From contig JAUWOV010000024.1 in NCBI GenBank assembly GCA_030611945.1, positions 1 through 21,011 on the forward strand: 21,011 bases of DNA, written 5' to 3'. The stretch is from a bacterium (GTDB lineage: Bacteria; JAHJDO01). A model generated the notes under the pieces. It saw only the letters and a program-made list of their open reading frames with translations. It did no database searches and was not told the origin of the DNA. The position numbers and the translations under genes are program-made. Positions 8,158-14,753 of this stretch are shown one piece after another; within the stretch, counting starts at the first letter, position 1; every line of letters starts with the position of its first letter.

Positions 8158-8280
8158 CCCTTTCCACGAAGGTACTTACCTAAACAGGCAATGGCCCGGG
8201 CTCTTTCAGAATCTCTGAAAATTACCGTTGCGGGACAGCGCCCAGAATCTCACTGGGACTTCCTTTGCCTCCCCGGCTAA
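8158..8280 (-). promoter_or_regulatory. cobalamin riboswitch aptamer
   Basis: The minus strand carries the conserved adenosylcobalamin-riboswitch core: AAAGGAAG, then TCCCAGTGAGATTCTGGG (the P4-like stem with GTGAGAUU loop), then CGCTGTCCCGCAACGGT. A degenerate B12 box, AGCCCGGGCCATTGCC, follows. AGGCAA (8270-8265) pairs with TTGCCT (8191-8186) to close the aptamer. A CCTT/AAGG hairpin at 8159-8172 is placed where the kissing loop usually lies, but its complementarity to the core loop is short. The 5' P1-P2 extension of the classical type is not obvious. Cobalamin binding should favour the terminator at 8104-8137 and shut off the operon. Confidence 0.9.
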
Positions 8281-8306
8281 AAACTAATTTTTAAAAGAAC
8301 AATTTA

Positions 8307-8339
8307 AACCCCGTTAGAAAACCCTTTCTAAGCGGGGTA
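8307..8339 (-). other. stable hairpin at the 5' end of the riboswitch transcript
   Basis: On the minus strand ACCCCG, a bulged C and TTAGAAA pair with TTTCTAA and CGGGGT, giving 13 pairs with a short loop. No U tract follows, so it is not an intrinsic terminator. With the promoter at 8350-8377 it would begin about 4 bases after the transcript start. It may protect the 5' end or be a peripheral helix of the riboswitch. Confidence 0.6.
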
Positions 8340-8349
8340 AATTCGCTGA

Positions 8350-8377
8350 ATTGTAACACTATTAATTTGTATGTCTA
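8350..8377 (-). promoter_or_regulatory. promoter of the riboswitch-exbB operon (in repeat copy A)
   Basis: On the minus strand TAGACA (8377-8372) and TACAAT (8355-8350) are separated by 16 bases. Each box has one mismatch to the sigma70 consensus. The expected start near 8343 would give a leader holding the 5' hairpin, the cobalamin aptamer and the terminator. The same boxes with the same spacing occur in the second repeat copy, upstream of the DUF4160 gene. Confidence 0.65.
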
Positions 8378-8410
8378 TAACAGATTTGCATATTTTTAGT
8401 AATATCTTGC
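8350..8410. repeat. 61-bp direct repeat, copy A
   Basis: This 61-bp stretch matches 8897-8957 in the same orientation at 54 of 61 positions, and all seven differences are transitions. It runs from the -10 box of the B12-operon promoter to the stop codon of the DUF2442 gene. The two copies exactly bracket the DUF4160-DUF2442 cassette. Confidence 0.92.
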
Positions 8411-8652
8411 TAATTAAATGCAAGCAAACTCTCTACTGAGATGTCTTCGTCTATTGCTTCCCAGTGAATACCAATTCCTCCGCCAATAAGCCGCCAATTT
8501 TGCCGCTGTTTATCTGTGGCGTCTCTAAGTCGGGGAAACCACTCCATAGGAACAGAGACTTCACGTCCATCCGCAAGAATAACATAAACGGAATCTCTTA
8601 CAAAAGATACATCTGTAACTAACGGTTCTATTTCAACTGCTAAAGTGCTCAT
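8410..8652 (-). CDS. DUF2442 domain protein, partner of DUF4160
   Basis: An 80-residue small protein starting MSTLAVEIEP. The ATG at 8652 is preferred because AGGAG lies seven bases upstream; a longer TTG start at 8667 has no such site. The body matches DUF2442: VTDVSFVRDSVYVILADGREVSVPM-type strand pairs, then WFPRLRDAT, and the characteristic WRLIGGGIGIHWEAIDEDISVESLL end. It overlaps the end of the DUF4160 gene by 20 bases, so the pair is cotranscribed. DUF4160-DUF2442 pairs recur as small two-gene units in bacteria and have been suspected of being toxin-antitoxin-like. Which partner would be toxic, and whether either is, cannot be told from sequence. The stop codon touches repeat copy A. 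Confidence 0.85.
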   Translation of the reverse strand: MSTLAVEIEPLVTDVSFVRDSVYVILADGREVSVPMEWFPRLRDATDKQRQNWRLIGGGIGIHWEAIDEDISVESLLAFN

Positions 8653-8869
8653 TCCATTTCTCCTCAAATATTTGCTTATTCTCTTTAACTAATCTCCCAA
8701 TTTCAAATAATTCATGACTTCTGAAACAATGATTGCGAGCTAGTGACACCGGATTAAGCCAAAACTTAGCGTAGCTCCCTGCACGTTCAACATGAATATG
8801 TATAGGCTCACTATCATCAATACTAAAAAAGAAGAACCGATATCCATTTTTTCTCAAAACCGTGGGCAT
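8633..8869 (-). CDS. DUF4160 domain protein
   Basis: A 78-residue protein beginning MPTVLRKNGYRFFFFS, the standard DUF4160 N terminus. It continues with EPIHIHVERAGSYAKFWLNPVSLA and ends with an ELFEIGRLVKENKQ helix and WNEHF, all typical of the family. The ATG at 8869 is chosen over a GTG at 8878: the AGGA upstream is about ten bases from this ATG and too close to the GTG, and family members start at MPT. It is first in a two-gene unit with DUF2442. Its promoter lies in repeat copy B (8897-8924), leaving a leader of roughly 20 bases. The His-containing EPxHIHV motif is the most conserved part of the family; the biochemical role is unknown. Confidence 0.87.
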   Translation of the reverse strand: MPTVLRKNGYRFFFFSIDDSEPIHIHVERAGSYAKFWLNPVSLARNHCFRSHELFEIGRLVKENKQIFEEKWNEHFSS

Positions 8870-8896
8870 TATAATCACGTCCTAAATATAAAATTT

Positions 8897-8924
8897 ATTG
8901 TAACACTACTAATTTGTATGTCTA
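8897..8924 (-). promoter_or_regulatory. promoter of the DUF4160-DUF2442 pair (in repeat copy B)
   Basis: TAGACA (8924-8919) and TACAAT (8902-8897) on the minus strand, 16 bases apart, are identical to the boxes in copy A. The start is expected near 8890, about 20 bases before the DUF4160 ATG. Confidence 0.65.
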
Positions 8925-8957
8925 TAACAGATTTGTGTATTTTTGATAATATTTTAC
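8897..8957. repeat. 61-bp direct repeat, copy B
   Basis: This is the partner of 8350-8410, in the same orientation and offset by 547 bp. Recombination between the copies would excise the DUF4160-DUF2442 cassette and leave a single promoter in front of the riboswitch operon. Confidence 0.92.
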
Positions 8958-8998
8958 AATTTTACCACTACTCTTTTTTCAAAGCAAGTATTCTGTCG

Positions 8999-9029
8999 GC
9001 TGAATTGTATAATTTCTGTAATATCTTGC
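8999..9029. repeat. internally deleted third copy of the repeat (candidate)
   Basis: The ends of this 31-bp stretch, gctgaattgta and gtaatatcttgc, both match the outer ends of the copy A region (8345-8410) exactly, but about 35 internal bases, including the -35 box, are missing. It lies just after the gspF stop. The match is short, so it is tentative. Confidence 0.4.
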
Positions 9030-9041
9030 GATTCTGCCTCT

Positions 9042-10274
9042 TTATCTATAAGTTCCATACATAGTTAAAACACCTGCAATAAGCCCCCATGCTACAAATC
9101 CAACTATACCTGCCATAGTAAGAATGAGTACCGGCTCAATCAGACTGTTCATACGTTTAACATAAGTCTGCAGCAGCTTATCATGAATGCCGGCTACTAT
9201 TTCAAGAGTTTTGTCCATATTGCCTGTCTCTTCTCCAACTGCTACCATACTGGCAACTATTGGCGGGAATATATAAAAAGCGTTCTGCAGAGATGTTGAG
9301 ATGTTTTCTCCTCTGGTAACATCCATCTCCATATTATTCATAACCTCAACAGCCGCTTGATTGCCAAGAGTCCCCCGAACTGCTCTAAGCGCTTGCAATA
9401 TGCCTACGCCGCTCGCAATAAGGGATGATAAATTTCTTGAAAAGCGAACAACAACCGAATAAGAAAAAATAGGACCTATAACAGGAATGTTTACTTTGAT
9501 TCTGTCTATCCAGTATTTTACCGGCTTAAATCTATAGCTCAAAAACGCTCCGCCAATAACAGCGCCAACACTAATAATAAGATGTTTCCAATAAGTTCTA
9601 AACCAGTGTGTGATATCAATCAAAAGCCGTGTATTCCACGGCAGTTTGCCGCCGCGCGCGCTGATAAACGGCATGAATTTTGGTATAACAAAACCAACAA
9701 GAAAGGAAACAGCGATCACAGTCATTACAACTACAATCGCAGGATAAATAAAACCCGTAATAAGCTGTTTGCGAAACGCTGCCTGGTCATCAAGGTAGTC
9801 AGCAATACGTTCAAGGACTATATCCAGCATGCCTCCAATCTCTCCTGCTTCAATCATATTCACAATGAAAGGCGCAAAAGCATTTGGATGTTTTCTTAAA
9901 GCGTCAGCAAGCGGAAAACCTTCTTGAATATCATGGCGAACCTGACTTATAATCTTCCTTAATCTTCTTTTTTTTGTCTGCACCTCAAGTACCTTAAGAG
10001 AGCTGACAAGCGTAACCCCCGCGTTAGTAAGAGCGGAAAGCTGGCGAAACATAATAATAATGTCATTTTTGCTAACAGACCTTATATGATCAAGCGGAGA
10101 AAATTTTACTGAATTTCTAGCGGCTTCTACAACATCTGTAACCTCTTTTAATGAGGTTATGATTTTTTTCTGATTTCGCAATCCACTCGCAGCAGTCTTA
10201 ATATCAGCAGCTTCAATTGTCCCTGAAACATTTTGCCCTTCACTATTTATTGTTGTATAGAAAAACTTCGGCAT
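9042..10274 (-). CDS. gspF: GspF/PilC-family inner-membrane platform protein
   Basis: A 410-residue polytopic protein with the two tandem T2SSF domains of the family. The first follows the opening MPKFFYTTINSEGQNVSGTIEA and covers about residues 70-190 (FRQLSALTNAGVTLVSSL, EGFPLADALRKHP). The second covers about 275-395 (FSRNLSSLIASGVGILQALRAV, MVAVGEETGNMDKTLE). Three strong membrane helices lie near 170-192, 225-245 and 380-402. It is the platform that the ATPase turns to add pilin subunits. It starts 6 bases after the gspE stop and is the last gene of the operon. No obvious intrinsic terminator follows, so some transcription could continue into the DUF4160 region. Confidence 0.93.
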   Translation of the reverse strand: MPKFFYTTINSEGQNVSGTIEAADIKTAASGLRNQKKIITSLKEVTDVVEAARNSVKFSPLDHIRSVSKNDIIIMFRQLSALTNAGVTLVSSLKVLEVQTKKRRLRKIISQVRHDIQEGFPLADALRKHPNAFAPFIVNMIEAGEIGGMLDIVLERIADYLDDQAAFRKQLITGFIYPAIVVVMTVIAVSFLVGFVIPKFMPFISARGGKLPWNTRLLIDITHWFRTYWKHLIISVGAVIGGAFLSYRFKPVKYWIDRIKVNIPVIGPIFSYSVVVRFSRNLSSLIASGVGILQALRAVRGTLGNQAAVEVMNNMEMDVTRGENISTSLQNAFYIFPPIVASMVAVGEETGNMDKTLEIVAGIHDKLLQTYVKRMNSLIEPVLILTMAGIVGFVAWGLIAGVLTMYGTYR

Positions 10275-10280
10275 ATAAAT

Positions 10281-11894
10281 TTATTCCATGACTGCAACCC
10301 GTAAGACTTCTTCCGGAGTTGTCAGTCCTTGTTGAACCTTTAGGAGACTATCCTGATACAGGGTGCGCATACCTTCGGAAATCGCTATTTTCCTAATCAC
10401 CTCAGCAGATGACTGCTTAATAATCTCCTGCTGTATAGATGTATTTATATTAAGCAGTTCAAAAACACCAATACGACCGCTATAACCTGTTTTTTGACAG
10501 TGCCTGCATCCTTTGCCGCGAAACCATTTCTTCTCGTCTGCCAGTGCGGATATTTCAACAGATTCCTCTTTGCAATGCTGACAGTTAACCCTTACCAAGC
10601 GCTGAGCAAGAATTCCGCAAACAGAAGAACTGATTAAATATGGTTCGCAGCCCATATCAACAAGTCTGGTAAGCGCGCTTGGAGCATCGTTGGTATGAAG
10701 CGTAGCCAGAACAAGATGCCCTGTAAGAGCCGCGCGCAGCGCAATATCCGCAGTTTCCTTATCTCTGATTTCACCTACCATAATAATGTCAGGGTCCTGA
10801 CGCAGAATAGCCCGCAGCGCCTTTGGGAAAGTAATCTTATTTATCTGATCAACCTGAGTCTGTGTAATCCCTTCAATCTGATATTCCACAGGATCCTCAA
10901 TAGTGGTAATATTTGCGCTTGCAGAGCGTAGCAGTAAAAGCGATGCGTAGAGAGTGGTGGATTTCCCGCTTCCAGTAGGGCCTGTAATAAGAATAATTCC
11001 GTGCGGTCTCCTGAGCAATGTTTCAAAAGTTTTCAGAGTATGTTCTTCCATACCTAATGTTTTAAGTGTAATCTTTCTGTTTTTAGAAGGAAGAAGTCGC
11101 AGGACAGCTTTCTCTCCATGTATACTTGGCAAAACCGAGACTCTGATATCAACAGGTTCAGAAGTATCCTTAAAAACAAAGCTCCCATCCTGAGGAGCGC
11201 GCTTCTCAGCAATATTCAACCCTGATAGAATCTTAATTCTTGAAATAAGAGGCGGCGCTAAGTCTAATGAAAGCTGATCTTCTTTATAAAGCATTCCATC
11301 AATACGAAATCTTACCTGCAGATTATTCTCTCCCGGCTCCAGATGAATATCAGACGCTCTTTGCCCGGACGCTTTGACAATAAGCTTGCTGAGAATGTCA
11401 ACAATAGACTGATCTATAGACTCTTCCTCAAGTAAAGGCGCAGAAGTTCCTGTAATATCTCTCAATAAGTTTTTAATACTGGAACTGGTTGCAATATATG
11501 AAGCAATCTGCTTTCCGCTCACTCTCTGCAGATTTCCAAGCACTTGCCCTGAAAGCGGCTTATCACAAGCGAGATATAAAGTAATGCCTTCTATCTTTGT
11601 GGGAATGATGCTATATCGGTGAATAAGAGCTGCGGGAATATATTTGGCAGCTTCGGCTTGAATATTGCCAGTATCCAACTCTATATATGGAAGATTATAA
11701 CTCTCAGCTATGGAACGCGCAATATCCTCTTCAGTTATATAACCTAATTCAATTAATATCTTCCCTAAAAGTTCCCTTTTCCTTGACTGTATTTTCAGAG
11801 CTTCATTTAACTGCTTTGATTGAATGATCCGCTTCTCTATTAATGTTTCACCAAGCAATTTCTTTTTCTGCTTCTCGTCTTTTAAGATTGCCAC
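10281..11894 (-). CDS. gspE: GspE/PilB-family assembly ATPase
   Basis: A 537-residue cytoplasmic hexameric ATPase that drives pseudopilus or pilus assembly. An N-terminal MshEN-type domain (about residues 12-140) is followed by the NTPase core. The Walker A motif GPTGSGKS is at about 305-312, an Asp box (TIEDPVEYQ) near 331, the Walker B region DIIMVGEIRD at about 369-378, and a His box HLVLATLHTND near 393. Two CxxC pairs (C438/C441 and C463/C466) form the tetracysteine zinc site of GspE/PilB, absent from PilT retraction ATPases. The start is GTG 11894, with GAGGAG nine bases upstream. Both elements lie within a dispersed GC-rich repeat, so the first few codons are repeat-derived. No ATG is available near the expected N terminus. 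Confidence 0.93.
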   Translation of the reverse strand: MAILKDEKQKKKLLGETLIEKRIIQSKQLNEALKIQSRKRELLGKILIELGYITEEDIARSIAESYNLPYIELDTGNIQAEAAKYIPAALIHRYSIIPTKIEGITLYLACDKPLSGQVLGNLQRVSGKQIASYIATSSSIKNLLRDITGTSAPLLEEESIDQSIVDILSKLIVKASGQRASDIHLEPGENNLQVRFRIDGMLYKEDQLSLDLAPPLISRIKILSGLNIAEKRAPQDGSFVFKDTSEPVDIRVSVLPSIHGEKAVLRLLPSKNRKITLKTLGMEEHTLKTFETLLRRPHGIILITGPTGSGKSTTLYASLLLLRSASANITTIEDPVEYQIEGITQTQVDQINKITFPKALRAILRQDPDIIMVGEIRDKETADIALRAALTGHLVLATLHTNDAPSALTRLVDMGCEPYLISSSVCGILAQRLVRVNCQHCKEESVEISALADEKKWFRGKGCRHCQKTGYSGRIGVFELLNINTSIQQEIIKQSSAEVIRKIAISEGMRTLYQDSLLKVQQGLTTPEEVLRVAVME

Positions 11895-11917
11895 GTCGCT
11901 ACGCTCCTCGCAATGAC
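11886..11917. repeat. dispersed GC-rich repeat (CATTGCGAGGAGCG family) between gspD and gspE
   Basis: On the minus strand GTCATTGCGAGGAGCGTAGC continues with GACGTGGCAATC. ATTGC and GCAAT form its inverted ends. From general knowledge, this 30-odd-bp motif recurs as a scattered repeat in many Deltaproteobacteria and candidate-phylum genomes. Here it fills the gap between the two genes and runs into the first codons of gspE, supplying an AGGAG and a GTG nine bases later. Confidence 0.75.
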
Positions 11918-11919
11918 AT

Positions 11920-13713
11920 TTACTTTGTGCCTTTTTTGCTCTTTATCTCCGTTTGTATCAATTTCTCCAGCAATCTCTTTCCTCTGCTCTTTTTCCTCTT
12001 GCCTTCTTCAATAGGTTTGAATTTTTCTAGATTTTCATTGTAACGCAGGATTCTGTTTTGATCATGTTTAATGTACGGATGTTCTGAAAGTTTTGAGAGA
12101 GCCTTTTTAGAAACCTCCTGATTTTCCCCCGGAGACATCATAATATGAGGCGTGATCAGAATAACAGTCTCTGTCTGCGTTTTCCTTATGGTCTTTTTCT
12201 TAAAAAAGAATCCTAATAAGGGTATATCACCAAGAATCGGCACTTTTTGCTCGTAATTCTGATTGTGCTCCCGCACAAAGCCGCCAATAGCAAGTGAACT
12301 CCTGTCTTTAGCAATAATAATGCTCTCAACCTTTGTAGTATCAACAGTGTCTATTGGCAAAGAAACTGTTACTCCGGTATTTGTTACATGACTGATAGTC
12401 GCTCCGCCCGCATTAACAGTAGAAATCTCTGTCAGAAACCGCATTGTTACAGTTCTATCCTCATTTATGGAAGGCGTGATCTCCAGCTTCTTGCCTATCT
12501 CCTTAAGCTCCACAACAGGTCTCGTTGTCTCTGTTGAGCTGCCCTCAAATTCACGAACTTCATACTCATAATTAGTAGTAATCGGTCTTTCTTCTCCTAT
12601 AAAGAATTCTCCCGGAGCATTATTAGCGCAGAGAAGCATCGGAGTTCCAATGGTTTTAACCAGATTATTCGTTTCCAGAAGCTCCATGCGCGCGCTAATA
12701 AGCTTGTCAACAAATGTATATGCTAATGTATTGCCTGTGATTGATTCAGCCGTAAATCTTCCGGTACTTAAAGTATGAGCGCCTTCCCCTTTTATCTTAT
12801 CTGTATGAATGTTGGCAATATCCAGCTTAAAGAATGAATCAAAATCATCAGTCAGAGTAACCTCAAGTATTTTACACTCAAGCAGGATCTGCGATGTCGG
12901 AGTGTCCAGCTGTTCAATCAGATCATTGATGTCCCTCAGGATTCTGGTATCAACCGAACGGGCAACTACGCAGTTATTGCGCGGAAAAACTGTCATGTAA
13001 GCAACCGCCTGCTGAGTTTCTGCTGTAAGTATCCTTTCAGGCTCTGCTTTTCCCTCCTTAACCGCTTTTTGAAAGTCTTCAAGCTTCTTTGAAGTAAGAG
13101 CTTTCTCCAGTTTCACTCTTTCCTGCGCCTCTCTGGTAGCAGCGTATGTTGCGTCATGACGAATAACGCGGGCTCCTCTTGAACCGGAGCTTCTGTTTCT
13201 GCTGCTGCCGCTGGTTCCTTCCTCTGTTCCAACGTGTCCGTAACTGGCAAATTCATCAGGCTCAACATATTCAATGCACTCACCCATTAAATTGGCAATC
13301 AGATCCGCAACTGCAAGCGAAGAAGCATACTTAAGATTATATATCATTGTTTTTTCATCATGCCTTATGGACAATTCCTTGCCATAGTCCTGCGCTCTCA
13401 TAACGCGGATAACCTGCCCGTCCTGTGTGTACCATAGATTATAGAGCTTACACATTGTCCTGAGAGCTGACATTGGAGACGTATCTTTTAAGAAAAGCGT
13501 TATTTTGAAATTCATAACATTCTCCGATGCCACTACGTTCTGACCTGTCAGCTCGGTAAAAAGCTTCAGCACATCAATCATTGGCGTGTCCTTAAAGTCA
13601 AAAACATCTATCTTTCCAACCCCCGCCTCATCAATCTCTGCTTCGGCAATGCCCCAGACCGCAGAGATACAAAACACCATAACGACTAATAACCTGCTAA
13701 ATCTCATTTTCAT
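11920..13713 (-). CDS. gspD: secretin (GspD/PilQ family outer-membrane channel)
   Basis: A 597-residue protein with a signal peptide (residues 1 to about 25). An STN/N0-like domain (about 34-105, FDFKDTPMIDVLKLFTELTGQNVV) is followed by N1/N3-like repeats (IYNLKYASSLAVADLIANLMG near 125; VVARSVDTRILRDINDLIEQLD near 250-270). They are interrupted by a Ser/Gly/Arg-rich loop at about 165-182. The secretin domain runs from about 275 to 545 and contains VPILGDIPLLGFFF and TETVILITPHI. A Lys/Arg-rich tail of about 60 residues follows and might bind a pilotin or peptidoglycan. ATG 13713 lies only 4 bases from AAGGAG, so ATG 13707 may be the true start. It forms the outer-membrane pore for the system encoded around it. 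Confidence 0.93.
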   Translation of the reverse strand: MKMRFSRLLVVMVFCISAVWGIAEAEIDEAGVGKIDVFDFKDTPMIDVLKLFTELTGQNVVASENVMNFKITLFLKDTSPMSALRTMCKLYNLWYTQDGQVIRVMRAQDYGKELSIRHDEKTMIYNLKYASSLAVADLIANLMGECIEYVEPDEFASYGHVGTEEGTSGSSRNRSSGSRGARVIRHDATYAATREAQERVKLEKALTSKKLEDFQKAVKEGKAEPERILTAETQQAVAYMTVFPRNNCVVARSVDTRILRDINDLIEQLDTPTSQILLECKILEVTLTDDFDSFFKLDIANIHTDKIKGEGAHTLSTGRFTAESITGNTLAYTFVDKLISARMELLETNNLVKTIGTPMLLCANNAPGEFFIGEERPITTNYEYEVREFEGSSTETTRPVVELKEIGKKLEITPSINEDRTVTMRFLTEISTVNAGGATISHVTNTGVTVSLPIDTVDTTKVESIIIAKDRSSLAIGGFVREHNQNYEQKVPILGDIPLLGFFFKKKTIRKTQTETVILITPHIMMSPGENQEVSKKALSKLSEHPYIKHDQNRILRYNENLEKFKPIEEGKRKKSRGKRLLEKLIQTEIKSKKGTK

Positions 13714-13725
13714 AAGTCTCCTTTT

Positions 13726-14190
13726 TTATTTAAAACGACCTCGCACTTCCTGACCGTTATCCATTATGATAACCAGTTCCCGGGATGTGATCTCCTTCAC
13801 CACAAAGGAAAGCGATTTGTCCCTTTTGATAATTATTCTTTCTTTTGGTTTTAACGTTACATTTCCCAGCGACTCAATCTCTGCCGCTGCCATTACCTTG
13901 TCTCCTGCGATCATAATACCTGTGATCTTGATCTTCGGCAGATTTAATTTACTAGAACCTTTCTTTCTATTAAAAAATACATATTGACTTGCTGCAACCC
14001 TGCTTAAAAGTTTAATACTAACGTTAAACGGATCGCGCTCTTCCTGAACAGAAATATTTAAAGGTGTGTCTGCGTCAGATCTCTCGCTTGGTTTCAGCTG
14101 AATCTCCTCTGAATACGCATAAGAGCATGATAACCCCAAATAAACACTCAGAAACAGGATAAGTATTAATCCAATTCTATTATTTCGCAT
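13726..14190 (-). CDS. PilP/GspC-like alignment protein
   Basis: A protein of about 154 residues with an N-terminal hydrophobic signal or anchor (IGLILILFLSVYLGLS). An RDPF motif typical of PilP lies near residue 53. A small beta-rich domain follows (KIKITGIMIAGDKVMAAAEIE, KERIIIKRDKSLSFVVKEITSRELVI), the homology-region fold shared by PilP and GspC. ATG 14190 is preferred because GAGG stands nine bases before it. A TTG at 14208 would add six residues and overlap the preceding gene. Such proteins link the inner-membrane PilN/PilO or GspL/GspM complex to the secretin, and the gene lies exactly between those two parts. A Cys at the end of the hydrophobic stretch (LGLSC) could be a lipobox, making it a lipoprotein like PilP. 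Confidence 0.75.
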   Translation of the reverse strand: MRNNRIGLILILFLSVYLGLSCSYAYSEEIQLKPSERSDADTPLNISVQEERDPFNVSIKLLSRVAASQYVFFNRKKGSSKLNLPKIKITGIMIAGDKVMAAAEIESLGNVTLKPKERIIIKRDKSLSFVVKEITSRELVIIMDNGQEVRGRFK

Positions 14191-14204
14191 TTTAAATTCC
14201 TCTC

Positions 14205-14753
14205 TCAAATACTAAGCAACAATGTTATTTCCAAACTCTCTTCATCCTGTCCACGTTCAATTGTAATTTTCTCCACTGTTACAAGTTTCGGCATTCTGCC
14301 AAGTTCCTCTAAAAACTCCTCAAGCTCTATGAAATTACCATACATCTTGAGATTATAATGACTGCGCTGGTAGAAGCCTGAAGATTTTGTTTCATTCACA
14401 GGGTCAAAAAGACATATCTTCAGATTATGCTCTGCTGAACTGCGGCTGATCCTCATCATAATATCCGCTCTATCCTCGCTTCCGGCAAGAGATGTCTCAA
14501 TCTGTCTGAGCTCTTTTTTCGCCTCGCTGACACGTTCTTTTTGTTTAGAAAGAAATGTATGAACTCTTTTATCAACAGGTTCATATCTTAAATCCTGAAC
14601 CTTCTGGGAAAGTTCTCTATACTGCTTGCGGACATTCGCAGACTTCTTAACACACGGGTTATAAACCCTGCCGACATAAAAATACCCTATCGCAATACCG
14701 ACAACCGCAATAATCCCAATCTGCTCAAATTTTGTTAATTTTTTCTTAATCAT
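14205..14753 (-). CDS. PilO/GspM-like inner-membrane alignment protein
   Basis: A 182-residue protein with a short cytoplasmic N terminus, one membrane helix (about residues 11-28), a coiled-coil region (about 40-90, RKQYRELSQKVQDLRYEP and KERVSEAKKELRQIE) and a C-terminal ferredoxin-like domain with FIELEEFLEELGRMPKLVTVEKITIE, the pattern seen in PilO. It overlaps the end of the upstream GspL-type gene by 8 bases. PilO/GspM proteins dimerise with PilN/GspL in the periplasm and align the ATPase platform with the secretin. Confidence 0.8.
   Translation of the reverse strand: MIKKKLTKFEQIGIIAVVGIAIGYFYVGRVYNPCVKKSANVRKQYRELSQKVQDLRYEPVDKRVHTFLSKQKERVSEAKKELRQIETSLAGSEDRADIMMRISRSSAEHNLKICLFDPVNETKSSGFYQRSHYNLKMYGNFIELEEFLEELGRMPKLVTVEKITIERGQDEESLEITLLLSI

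Noticed and set aside
8307-8339. Hairpin upstream of the riboswitch as a terminator for the DUF4160-DUF2442 transcript
   Set aside because: It has no U tract on the minus strand. It fits better as the 5' hairpin of the riboswitch transcript, though partial termination cannot be excluded.
8721-8750. gattgcgag inside the DUF4160 gene as another copy of the gspE-start repeat
   Set aside because: Only about nine bases match and the rest is ordinary conserved coding sequence.
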